A stretch of DNA of 64,000 nt from Mitsuaria sp. WAJ17 (GTDB taxonomy: Bacteria > Pseudomonadota > Gammaproteobacteria > Burkholderiales > Burkholderiaceae_C), in NCBI RefSeq assembly GCF_014174515.1, contig NZ_JACJUG010000011.1, positions 1-64,000 on the forward strand. The letters run 5' to 3'. Under the pieces are notes generated by a model, which worked only from the letters and a program-made list of their open reading frames with translations, was not told where the DNA came from and ran no database searches. The position numbers and the translations under genes are program-made. Below, piece by piece: positions 37,924-50,200 of this stretch. How positions within the stretch are numbered: position 1 is the first letter of the stretch; the number at the start of each line of letters is the position of its first letter.

Positions 37924-38105
37924 TCGGCACCATCGTCCTGCGCTGCGGTGCCGCCTGCCGGGCGCCACTCCAGCGTGCCGTCCACCCGCTGCGCCATCGC
38001 ATCCACCGCCCGCGCCTCCTCGGCGCACATCTTGCGCTGCGTGCGCGCCACGCGCCCCGTCACGGGGTCGCGCAGCGTCCATTGCCAGAATTGGATTTGC
38101 TTCAT
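37755..38105 (-). CDS. Possible small conserved protein overlapping the PEP-CTERM gene end
   Basis: The first 50 residues read like a small protein family I have seen in Burkholderiales (MKQIQFWQWTLRD, then RTQRKMCAEEARAV and TLEWRP). The remainder of the frame runs antisense into the 3' end of the PEP-CTERM gene and has no family character. Either the gene has lost its natural stop through a small deletion or the protein is not real. There is no good ribosome site. Confidence 0.35.
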   Translation of the reverse strand: MKQIQFWQWTLRDPVTGRVARTQRKMCAEEARAVDAMAQRVDGTLEWRPAGGTAAQDDGADQAARERRRSAAGVSRPRAPSPPSASHTDAGSGTSEQPGVLAVQANCAARPMKICS

Positions 38106-38218
38106 GGGAAGCATGTTCGATGGCAGGTGGCTCATGGCGTGAGCCAGCTGGGTGGCTGGCACCACACCAGAACGGGTGGTACCTCGAGCCAGCAACTCCG
38201 AGCGTCCCAACTGTCGGC

Positions 38219-41200
38219 CTACAGCGCCGCAGCCGAGAGCAGCACGGGCTGCTGGTGCCTCAGAGGCTCGCCCAGGGCACCGGCCATCTCTGCCGTCACC
38301 CCGCCGCCAAACCCTGCCATCGCCACCACCAGGGACTGCACCTGCGCATTGGTCAGTACGTCTCCGTTGCTGAAGCGGAACTCCTCCACCTGGTACTGCG
38401 TGCCCAGGTACCAGTCCTGCACCGTCAGGCTGTCCGACGTCCCGTTGATGCTGGCCACCAGGTTGTTGCCGCTGCGGGTGAACTTCATCTCGCTCTTGGC
38501 CACCCCTGCATTCATGCTGACAACGTCCTTGACGCCGGTCGCGCTGTCGTTCTCCACGATGCGGTCCGCACCATAGCCCTTGCCGAAGACATAGGTGTCA
38601 GCACCGGCGCCCCCTGCCAGCGTGTCAGCCCCTGCCCCACCGTCCAGGCGGTTGGCACCGACGTTGCCCGTCAACGCATTGCCGAGTGTGTTGCCGGTGA
38701 GGCTGCCATTGCCCGTCCCCAAGAGCGTCATGTGCTCCACATTGAGGTCCAGATTGCGGCTCGTCGAGGTGTAGATGGTGTCCGTGCCCTCGGCTGCGTT
38801 CTCGGTCACCACATCGGTGCTGGCATCGACGTAGTAGACGTCATCGCCGGCCCCGCCTTGCAAGGTGTCTGCACCCGCACCACCATCCAGCGTGTCATTT
38901 CCTCCGTTGCCGATCAGCTTGTTACCTCCAGAGGTCCCCACGATCCGGTTGGGCAGCTCATTGCCGGTTCCAGAGTTGCCCACATTGCCCAGCAAGGTGA
39001 GGTTCTCCAGGTTGGCTCCCAGAATCCAGGACACGGAGGACTGCACGGTGTCCGTGCCTTCGCCGACGTTCTCCGTGATCTGGTCGCCGAGAACATCCAC
39101 CACATAGACGTCATTGCCCGCACCGCCCACCAGGATGTCGCTGCCAGCCCCGCCATCGAGCCGGTTGGCTCCGGCATTGCCCATCAGCACATTGCTGAGC
39201 CCATTGCCGGTGGCGCCAAGGCCTGCGGAGCCCATCAGCGTCAGGTTCTCCACATTGGCCTCGAGTGACCGGGTGACCCAGCTCTGCACGGTGTCCGTGC
39301 CCTCGCCGAGGTTCTCCGTGATGGCATCACTGGCGTTGTCCACCACATAGACATCATTGCCTGCGCCACCGACCATGGTGTCCGCTCCGGCCTTTCCGTC
39401 CAGCGTGTTGGCGGCCGCATTGCCCACGAGCTTGTTGCCCTGGTCGTTGCCGGTGCCATTGATCGGCGTGGTGCCTTGCAGTTCCAGGATTTCCACCTGG
39501 TCCGGCAGCACGTAGCTGACGGACGCCCGGATCGTGTCCTGGCCTTCCCCTGCCAGCTCCTTGACCACATCCCCCGCGTTGTCCACCAGAAAAAGGTCGT
39601 CCCCCGCACCACCGGCCATGGTGTCGGCACCCTGGCCGCCGTCCAGCGTGTCATTGCCGGCCAGGCCGTTCATGACGTCGCCAGTCGCGGTGCCGGTCAG
39701 CTTGTCCGCCCCGGCCGTGCCATTGATGCCTCCACTCACATACGGGAGCGGGGCCAGCAAGCGATCCGGCTGGTCGAAGAAGGGTAGCAGCGACGCTGCA
39801 TCAGCAAGGGATGACTGCTTGCCCGCTGCGTAATCCATGGCCATCTGGCCCCCATAGGCCTGGTTGGCGGGCAGGCTCAACTCGTGGGCCAGCAACTGCG
39901 CATGTGCATCCCAAGGCCCACTCTCTGCCCCGCCATTCAGCAGCCAGGACTGGTAGTCCTCCGCCACGGCCGTCAGGTCGAACACACGGACCACGCCCTG
40001 GTCGATCACCTGCAAGCGAACCGGCGCGCCCCCGGTCAAGGACCAGCCCAGGCCGATTTCATCCTCGGAGCCCAGGTTCAGCCGCCAATTGCCGTCCTCC
40101 GTGGCCTCAATCTGGAGGTCGGACACATGGATCCCGCCGCCCAGGGACAACACCCGGATGCTGACCTCAGCCTCGCCGGTCGATGCGTAGAGCCCGCTAT
40201 CGACAATCCGGTCCTGGCCGTCCCCTCGATTGAAAGCCACGATGGCCACGGCACCGCCGACAGTGAGCTCGTCCCGACCTTTGCCGCCGATGACGAACAG
40301 CTGGCGGTGTTCCGTCACGCGGATCGTGTCGTCGCCGGCCCCCGCGTCGATGAACCCGTCGGCGCTGCCCGAGATGACGTCGCTCCCCTCGCCCGCCCAT
40401 ACGCGGACCAGAGGCTTGCCGCTTTCCGTGCTGTAGACGTCCACGGTGTCATCGCCCGCGCCGGCATCCAGCACCTCGCGCCCAGGCCCTTCCACATAGA
40501 GACTGTCATTGCCTTGGTCACCAATCAGGACGTCGTCTCCTGCCTGACCATTCAGGTAGTCATCCCCCAGGCCGCCGACCAGGGTATCCGCCCCTTCGCC
40601 GCCAATGAGCTCGTCATTCCCATCTCCACCTGTGAGGCTGTCGTTGCCATCGGCACCATCGGCACGGTCGTCGCCGGCCAGGAGGTTGACGACATCCGCA
40701 CCGGCCGTGCCGCGCCAATAGTCCTTGCCTGCGGACACCTGACTCATGTCCAGCTTGCTGAGGAGTTGCGCCTGCGCCCAGACCGTGCCATCGGCAAAGC
40801 TCACACTCTGCAAGCTGGGCACTGTTCCTGCGGAACTTCCACGTTGCCAATCGAGCAGCTGGAGCTCTGCGCCATCTGCTGATCGGTACAACACCAGGGA
40901 TCCGTACCATTCGGCCACGCGCAGGTCCTTGGCCTGCAGCCCCTCCAGCTTGAGCGAGGATGCCGTGCTGGCGTCACCCCAGTCGTCCTCGATCGTGACG
41001 GACTGGAGCCTGGCGCCATCGATCACGTAGCGGTCGGCCCCTGCGCCACCGGCCAGCCAATCCCGTCCTCCGCCATGCAGCGTGTCCGCGCCGTCGAAGC
41101 CCCGCAGGACTTCGTCATGCACAGTACCCACTACATCGTCATTCCCGTTCGTGCTCTGGCCAAACGCAGCGCTCCACAGACTGTCACCCGTGAGCACCGT

Positions 41201-44200
41201 GCCATCAGGCAGCGTGATGGCATTGATCGGCAACTGAGCCGGCGCGTCAGCGTACAGAAATCCCTGCACCTGCACCCGCTGCTGCCCCGCCTGCTCGATG
41301 GACAAGGCGCCATCCAGGCTGCTCACCCACAAGCGAACCGGTGTGCTTGGCGACGCAGCGGAGAGCACCAGCGCACCGCCCGCATCGGGCCCATTGCGCT
41401 CCTGAATGACCGTCAGCCCGGCATCCAGGCGCACCTGGTAGCTGTCGTAACCGCCCCCGCCGGACAGTCGGTCACTGCCCCCATTGCCGATGAGCGTGTC
41501 ATTGCCATCCCCACCGGAGATCAGGTTGCTGTCGGCGTTGCCCACCAGCATGACCGGCCCATTGCCACCGATGCTGATGGAGGCATGGCTGCCCGCCAGC
41601 AATTCCACCCGCGCCGCCGAGGAGGTGGAGAAGTCCATGCCAGCGGGCATGTCGGCCGAGAGAAGGATGATGCTGTTCGCGTCCGGATCGATGATCTGCT
41701 CACGCCCGCTGCGAATGACGTAGGTGCCTTGCCCGGCCCCTCCATGCAACGTGTCGGCCCCACCCATGCCGTCCAGGCGGTCCGCGCCGGCCGTGCCGAA
41801 CAGCTCCTCGTCTCCTGCCGTGCCGGTCGTCGGCACCAGGCCGGCAACCGCCGCCCGATCCAGCACCTGACCGTTGGGCAACGCCACCGTCATGGCGGAG
41901 CCATCGGCAAAAAAGCCCTCCACCGTCAGCCGCTCCTGCGTGCTTTTGATCAGCACCTGCAGGTCCTCCCCCTGCTCGCCAACCCCACGGAAGCTCAGGT
42001 CGGCGACGAGCAGCGCGCCGGAGATCTGCACCCGATCCTGCAAGTCCGGGTCACGGGCAATGCGATCGTCGCCATCACCCGCACCCCAGATGAACAGATC
42101 GCGGCCGGCACCGCCGCGCAACTCATCGTTCCCCAGGCCGCCGGCCAGGGTGTCGTCGCCTGCTGCCCCGAGCAAGGTATCGTTGCCGGCCCCTCCGCGG
42201 AGCACATCGGCCCCCTCGCCGCCGTCCAGTGAATCGTTGGCGCCACCGCCGTCCAGGGTGTCGTCGCCGGCCATCCCGCTGAGGGTGTCTTGCCCCGCTC
42301 CCGAACGGATGTCGTTGGCCAAAACATTCCCCTGCACGTTCTGCGCGCGCGTGACCTGGCCTGCGTAGTTCTCGACGTTGTCCTTGTCACCCAGGTTGAA
42401 TGAGAAGGGCTCGACGCCATCGGCGCTGAGCAAGACGGTGTCGATCCCGGCGTTCGCGTCCTCGAAGATCCTGGGCATGCGCTTGCCGTTGGTGATGACG
42501 TAGGTGTCATTCCCTGCGCCCCCGAACAGGCTGTCGCCCAAAGCGCTGTCCGCCGTGCCGGCCACCAGGGTGTCATCGCCATCGAAGCCATACAGGAAGA
42601 CGGAGCTGGTGGTGTTGGTCGCCACCAGCCGGTTGTTGAGGTAGTTGCCTTCGCCCGAGGTGTGGTAGTCGGCCAGGACGAGGTTCTCGATGTTGGCAAA
42701 GCCGGTGAGCTTGTCCGCGTTGACCAGCGTGTCCGAACCGCCATTGGCCTCTTCGACGATCAAGTCGGCGCCGTAGTAGAGGTAGGTGTCGTCTCCCTCC
42801 CCGCCGATCCGGACGCCGTGGCCATCCAGCGTGTCATTGCCGGCGCCGCCCATCAGCGTCTCGTTGGCCGTGCCCACCAGAGAGTCATTGCCTCCCCGCC
42901 CTTCCACCAGGCCGCCGGCGCTGCCCGCGTTCAGCGTGTCATTGCCCTCGGTACCCACCTTCCAGCGTGCCAGCCCTGCGAACTGGCTGGCAGTCCAGCT
43001 CGTTCCGTTGCTGGTGAAGCGGATGGTGCTCACCGGCAGCGTGGCATTGGACCAGTCCTCCCGGGCAAAGTAGTTCTCGATGTACAGCACGTCAGCCGTC
43101 CCCTTGATCGAGAGCTTGAGTGCGGACCCGCCCGGTGCTGTCACCGAGGGGTTGGACAGGTTCACACGCGTGAACTCGATGTCCGTCGGCTTGATGCCGG
43201 CGCCGAATTCGATGGTGTTCGATTCCCCCGGCTGCACAGACCCCATGATGGTGTCGGCACCGTCTCCCAGCGCAAAGACATAGGTGTCATTGCCTGCGCC
43301 GCCCACCAGAAGATCGCTGCCGGCGCCACCGGCCAGAGTGTCCACCCCGGCCTCCCCAAAGAGGCTGTCGTTCCCGGAGCCGCCGGTGACCTTGTCAGCG
43401 CCGGCACCCGCCAGCACCAGGTCATCGCCGGCCTGGGCATCCAGCGTGTCATTGCCGGCGCCGAAGGCCAGTGCATCGTTCCCAGCGCCGAACACGCCCG
43501 TCGTTCCAAGCCCCAGCAGGCGATCCAGGGCAATGCTGCCGCCGTCCACCTGCACGCCCTTGATCCGGGTGCTGTCCAGGGCGCTGGTCGTGGCGTTGAA
43601 CACGCCCAGCAGGGTCAGTTGATCTCCGCCAGGCAAGGACAGCACCAGGTCCAGGCCATTGCGCACGGCCTTGAGCTCTGCACCGGTCAGATCACCCTCC
43701 AGCGCAATCCAGTTCTGGCTGCCGCCTTGCCAGCGGTCCTTGCCCATGCCCCGGCTCAGCAGCACCGTGGACTCGGTGCCGTTGATGTAGAGGTCATCGC
43801 CCGCATCGCCAACCACGGTGTCGCGCGTACCCGCGGTGATCGTGTCATTGCCGGCGCCGCCCTGCACCAGATTGCCAGAGCCATTGCTGATGAGACTGTC
43901 ATCACCAGCGCCGCCGTTGAGCGTTGAGCCGCGGGAGCTTGCCGCCAGCACCACGCTGTCGCCAGCCGCTCCCAGTTCCACGCGATTGGCCGTGCCGGCG
44001 ATGCTGACCGTGCCGCCCAGCACACTGCCGCTCAAGACACTGCGGGACGTGCTCAGATTGACCGTCTCGATGTTCAGGATGTCATCGAGATTCCAGGCGC
44101 CTGCGCCCAGGCTGGCCTCCAGGGTGTCGCCCCCTTCGCCCGGCAGTTCCTGGAACACCTGGTTCAGCGAGGTCCCTGGTGCGAGCTCACCCCAGAACTT

Positions 44201-47200
44201 CAGCGAGTCATTGCCGGCTCCTCCCACCAGGCGGCCATTGCTCTGCAGCGAATCGTCACCCGCCCCCCCGATCTGCAAGACACCGCCCACCAGCGTGTCA
44301 TTGCCCTCGCCACCATCCAGGGTGTCCTGCCCACCCAGGTGCAGATCAGGCACTTCCAGGCGGTCGTTGCCGGCCAGGCCCTGGATCCAGTCCGTGCCCG
44401 ACGTAGCCATCAGCGTGTCAGCCCCGGCACTGCCCGTGCGCCGCACCTGCTGCAGCTTCTCGACGAACTGGCTGAAGGTCATGTCCCGCCCGTCGGCCAG
44501 CTTCACGCGCTCGACGCCAAGCTGAGCCGTCCAGATGGCCGGGCTCTTCGTCCACCAGTGCGTCAGCGTGATGGAGTTCTGTTCGTCCACAATGAGCTTC
44601 AGACGGCCATCCGGGCCGATCTCGGCGCTCATGGCCTCCGGACGGATCCCCTCGCCCAGCATCAGAACGTCCGTCACCGATTCCTGCGTGTCCTCGGTGA
44701 TCGTGTCATTGCCGTCGCCCAGCCCGAAGCGGTACTCGTCCGCCCCCGCGCCGCCCATCAGCAGGTCGTCACCCGTGCCGCCGGTCAGGGTGTCGTCCCC
44801 AGCGCCGGCGTTCACGGTGTCATTGCCACCCTGCCCGTTGATGGCATCGGCGGAGTCGAAGCCGGTGATGACATCGGCCTCCTCCGATCCGGCCCTGAGC
44901 AGGAACTGGGCCCGCAGGTCCTCGGCCGCCCAGTTGGTGCCATCAGCAAACTGCACGCGTTCGATGCGCGTCGGGCTGCCGGCATCAAAGGTGAACGAGA
45001 CCCGTGAGTCCGTTCCCTTGATGCGCAAGGCCATGCGGCCAGCCCCTTCGTTGATGAGCTGCACGTCCTCCGGCAGGATGCCTTCATCCAGCTTGATCAC
45101 GTCCACGGCGCTGTCCGTGCCGGAATCGGAGATCACGTCGCTGCCGTTCTCGGTGCCCAGCAGGTACACGTCCGCGCCATTGCCGCCATCCAGCGTGTCG
45201 CCACTGCCATCCATGCGCCCGTCCAGGGTGTCGTTGCCGGCATCGCCAAAGAGCTGGTCCGCGCCGGCACCGCCGAACAGGCTGTCCTCGCCCGTGCCAC
45301 CGCGCAAGGTGTCCGAACCGGCTTCGCCATGGAGAACGTCGTTGCCGTCCCCGCCCAGCAGGGAGTCGTCCCCACCCAATCCCAGCAGCGTGTCGATACC
45401 TGCGCTGCCCGTCAGCTTGTCCGCGTCCTCGCTGCCGACCTGCAGGGTGGTGCCCGCCGGCAGCGTCGACAGCTTGCTGCCCAGCTCAGCGGCGCTCCAG
45501 CTGATGCCGGCGTCGAAGCGGATCTGCTCCACCCCCGTGCCGCTGAACTGCCCACGCACCACCAGGCGCTCGTTGCTGAGCGTGTTGAGCACCACCAAGT
45601 CATTGCCAGCCCGCAGGAAGCGATAGCTCTCGGGGGCCTGCCCCGGCTGAAGTTGCAGGGCATCCACCGATGCGCTGGCATCGCCATCCGCGATGACGTC
45701 ATTGCCTGCGCCGATCTGCCAGTTGTAGACATCTGCGCCCGCCCCGCCCTTGAGCGTGTCGTCGCCCTCGGTCGCGGCAAACCGGTCGCTGACGGAGCTG
45801 CCGCGCTGGGTCTCCCCTTTCACCGAGCCCGCGAGGTCCAGCCCCTTGGCCAGCAGCTCCGCCCGGCTCAGCACCGTGCCGTCTCCCAGCACGAACTTGT
45901 CAATGGTCAGCGACCCTTCGGCATCGGCCGCGTTGAAGCCCGTGATGACCACGCCCTCAGTGCCGCTCGCATCCGTGTCGATCTGCAATTCACCCGCCGC
46001 ATTGAGCCCCAGCCTCAGCGAGGTGATGCCGGCGCCGAACTGCAGCGAATTGTCATGAAAGACACTGCCGCTGGCCCCCATGCCAGTCCCAACCTGCAGC
46101 GAGCTCTCTTGCAGACCACGGCTGCCGGCCGTGGAAACGCCCGTGCTGAGATCGGTGATGCGATCGCGCCCGTCGCCAGCGTTGAAGACGAACTTGGTCC
46201 CCTGGTAGGTGGACTTCAGCTCGTCATTGCCGGCGCCGCCATTCAGGCGCATGTTGTACCAGTCGCCATTGACGACATCATCCGACTTGCCGCCTTGGCG
46301 CACCCATTCGCCAGCCGAGTTCTGGAAATAGCTGACGCCTTGGGACAGGTTGGCGAGCAACTGGCTGGCTGTGTAGCTGCCGGTATCATCGACAAACTCG
46401 AAGCCGGCGCCCGCACCGCCCTTGACCGCGATGAAGTCCTGACCCGTGGTGCCGACGAACAGCGAGCCGTCCTTCCAAAACACCTCCTTGAATGTGCCCG
46501 TGACCTGGATGGTGCCTTGACCGTCGCTGTCATCGACCACCTCCACCTTGCCATCGACCAAGGGCGAGTCCCCTGCATTGAACAGATATTTGTCCTTGCC
46601 AAGCCCACCCTTGAGCAAGTCCAGGCCGGCGCCGCCGATCAGCAGATCGTCCCCGCCGCCGGCATCCAGCAGGTCGTCGCCCGCGCCACCATCGAGCACA
46701 TCGTCCGATCCGGTGATGACATCGTCCGAGCTGCCGTCGCCCAGCAGGCCGTCATTGCCGGCGCCGCCGACCAGGGTGTCGCTCTTGCCACCGCCCACCA
46801 AGGTATCGTTGCCGGCACCGCCGTCCAGCAGGTCGGCCCCGTGCAGCGACACAGCCAGCTCATCGCTCGCGGCGTCGCCGGACAGGTAGTCGTCGCCCTC
46901 GCCGCCGCTGATCGTGTCCGCATCGCCAGCGCCCCAGACGGAGTCGTTGCCCGCCCCGCCTTCCAGCACATCCTGGCCCTGATCCGCCGCGCTCGCCCCC
47001 TCGTCGGTGTTGTCGCCATAGAGCTGGTCATTGCCGCTGCCACCCCGGATCAGGTCGCTGCCGGCTTCGCCGCGCAGGCTGTCGTTGCCGTCGCCGCCGT
47101 CGATAAGATCATCCGCGTCGGTGAGCACCGTGGCCTGCGGCAGCATATTGCGGTCACCGAAGACGATGTCGTCGCCATTGCCGCCCAGCAAGGTATCGCC

Positions 47201-50200
47201 GCCTTGCTGGCCGTAGATCACGTCCTCGTCGTCGCCGCCGTCGATCAGGTCGGCGCCCGGCTTGGCGGCATATTCGATATTGGCCCCCATGCCGCTGGTC
47301 GGTTCCCTGAAGCCCCAACCGTCACCCAGTATCACGTCCTTTCCGGCACCGCCTCCCAGGTTGTCATGTCCGCTGCCGCCCTGGATATCGTCATCGCCCG
47401 CGCCGCCCTCGACCCGGTCGTCGCCAGCGCCGGCCAGCACGGTGTCGTCACCATCGCCCGCGTCGATCGAGTTGCCCGGCACGACCTCCTCGCCCGTGTC
47501 TTTCAGCTGGAAGCTCTCGCCGACCACGCGGCGCCAGGTGCCGTCGATCTTCTTGTAGCCGATGACGCTTCCCACCATCAGCTGGCCGAACACCCAGGTC
47601 GAGCTGTCCGTGCCGACGGATGGCCTGACCCGACCATCGGCCTGCTCCACAGACCACGAGTAGCCATGGCTCACGAGCACCGTGCCGGGGCGCGGCGCAC
47701 CGACGCCAGGGTCAGCATTGAGTGCCGTGAACTTGCCCGTGGTCGCCGACTCGGAGCCCCCGTCCGTGAAGCGCAGGTCTCCGCCGTAGATGAAGTCCTT
47801 GCCGTCTCCGCCCTTGATCGTGTTGCTGCCCTTGCCGCCGATCAGCAGGTCATCGCCAGTGCCGCCCTCCAGCACATCATCGCCATCACCGCCGGTGAGG
47901 CCGTCATTGCCACCCTTGCCGAGCAGCAGGTCGGCATCGTTCGTGCCATTGAGGATGTCCGCGGCGTTCTCCTGCGGGGCACCGGGCAAGTAGCGGCCGT
48001 TGACATCGATGAGCACATAGGCCGGGTCCGTCGGCGAGGTCTGCTTGGCGAAATCGCCCGTCTGGACCGCTGCGGGGAGCGGGGGCGGGGTGTCGTCGAG
48101 GGTGATGCCGAAGGAGCGGTCGCCCGCTGTGGCTTCTGCGGCCGTGCGCTTCGCCGCTGCGCCCGCCATCGCCGCGCCACGACTCCAGTCCTTGATTTGG
48201 ACGTTGCGCGAGCCTGCGCTGGACTTGTAGGTCAGCATCAGGTCGGTCTTGCCGTCGGCACGATTGATGATTTTGTAGGTGATCGACTCGCTTTCCGAGA
48301 TTTCCGCCAGATAGGTTCCGTCAGCTTGCCGCTTGCCGGTGACCAGCGCCTTGCCGCCGACGCTGATCGAGCTGAACCCGTCGGCATCGATGATCACATC
48401 CTGCCCGGTTTGCGCACTGAGCTCATACTGGTCGGCGCCTTGACCGCCCACCAAGGTGTTGTTTCCGTCGCCACCCACAAGGACATCGTCACCTTCATTG
48501 CCCTCGAGGTAGTCGCTGCCGTCACCGCCCTCGATGCGATCAGCGCCCGCCCCTCCGAAAAGATGGTCACCTTTGCCAAAGCCAACAATGGTGTCTGCGC
48601 CCTCGGTGCCGAACACGACGTTCTGCACATGGGCCTGAGAAGGCACTACGCGAGCAGAACCAGTCAGGACTACGGTCTTTGACGCACGGTCCTCAAAGTA
48701 GGCCTCGCGCCCGCTGAGCACAGCCTCCTCGGGCGAGTTCAGGTTCTTGGCATTGCGCTGCAGCAAGGCATCCAGCAAGGCCGAGCGGTCATCCATCCAT
48801 TGGCTCGTGTAGGTGAAAGCCACCGACTCCGCAGCCCGCGTGCGATCTTGAGTCCACTGCGTGTAGATGCTCCCCCATTGCTTGCCGATCTCCTCGCCGA
48901 CACCGCTGCCCGAGACGTACACCGGGCTCAAGGCATAGAGGCTGGCAAACGCGCTGAAGTCCTTGCTGGCCGGGGAAGACAGCCCTGAGGACAGATTGAT
49001 CTTGGCCGTTTTCAAGGCCGCCAGATTCTTGTAGCCCGGCTCTGTCGCAAGCCGAATGGCGTTCTTGTCCAGCGACTCTCGCAATGCCGGGTTCCACCAG
49101 GTATTGCCGTTGCGGGCATTGACGGTCCCGATGCTGGTCAGGGTGGGGTCCGCTTGAACAGGCGCCGGGCCCAGGACCACGGCTCGCAAGCCATCCAGGA
49201 ATTTCTCCAGGGTATCCCCGTCCGCCGTGCCCTGATCATTGCCCGGTAACTGCCCCTTGGCCTTGGCATTGGAGGAAAGCTTCAGGATTTGCTCGATCGT
49301 CGCGCGGTCCGCCCCCGGAGCCAGCCCCTCCACCAGCGCCTGGACGCGCGAGGAGTCTGTCAACAGCAGGAGGCTATGGGTGTCACCGAAGTCGTTGATG
49401 GAGAACTTGTCGGACAGCAGGGACGGCCGCAGCTGGCTGAACCCCAGGCCTTCGACGAGCATGGTTCCGAAGGCTGTCGTCATTGCACCGATGGAGTTCC
49501 CTAGCGCATCACCCCGGAAGAGCGGCTGATCCTCGATGAACACAGGGGTGGGGGCACCTGAATGGAACTGTGAGAAGGCGACGGCGGACGGCGGCTCCTC
49601 TGCATACACGTCATAGCAGTTGTCCAGGCGCTCGCCTTCAGCCCGGCTCTTGCCAATGGATGTCGGCCCCGCTTCCGTCTTCCCATAGGTTCGAATCACA
49701 GCGATTCGGTACTTGAAGTCCAAGCCCGCAATATTGGCCATGGGCACATTCGCAGGGTTGGGGCTGGCGCCGCCAGAACTGAGCGTTGGGGCCTTTTGCG
49801 ATTCCAGGAAGACGTACTTCATCTGGAGCAGCGCCAGACGCAGCTTCTTCAGTTCTTCCTGACGCTGAGTCAACCTGTCATGTCCGCTCGCTTCATAGCC
49901 ATTCACCTGCGAAGCAATGTCAACGGCTTTGATGTCTTTCTCAAGCTCGGCCAGGTCCCAGCTCGCTCCCTTGACGTACTTGTCGGCCAGGCGCTGGTAC
50001 TCCCGCCGCGCCACCGGATCCGTGAACCAGTCGGCCGAGCCGTTCTTGCGCCAGCCATTGAAGTCCTGGATCACCGCGCCCAGTTGGCTGGTGCTGCCAC
50101 CTTTCACCCTTCCTATGCCCGCGCCGTTGAAGGTGTAGACCTCCCTCACAGCGACCGGATTCTTCGTGCCCTCGCCCTTGCGCAGGAAGGCAAAGCTGGT

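Noticed and set aside
38219..48640. Regular short repeats that could suggest a CRISPR array or satellite
   Set aside because: The periodicity is 27 bp with coding-level degeneracy and encodes GGxGxDxLx nonapeptides. There are no identical repeats with unique spacers.
45329..48682. Long plus-strand frame (1117 codons) and several others opposite the RTX gene
   Set aside because: They are antisense products of the repetitive Gly/Asp codons (periodic Val/Ala/His patterns). The RTX frame on the minus strand explains the sequence fully.
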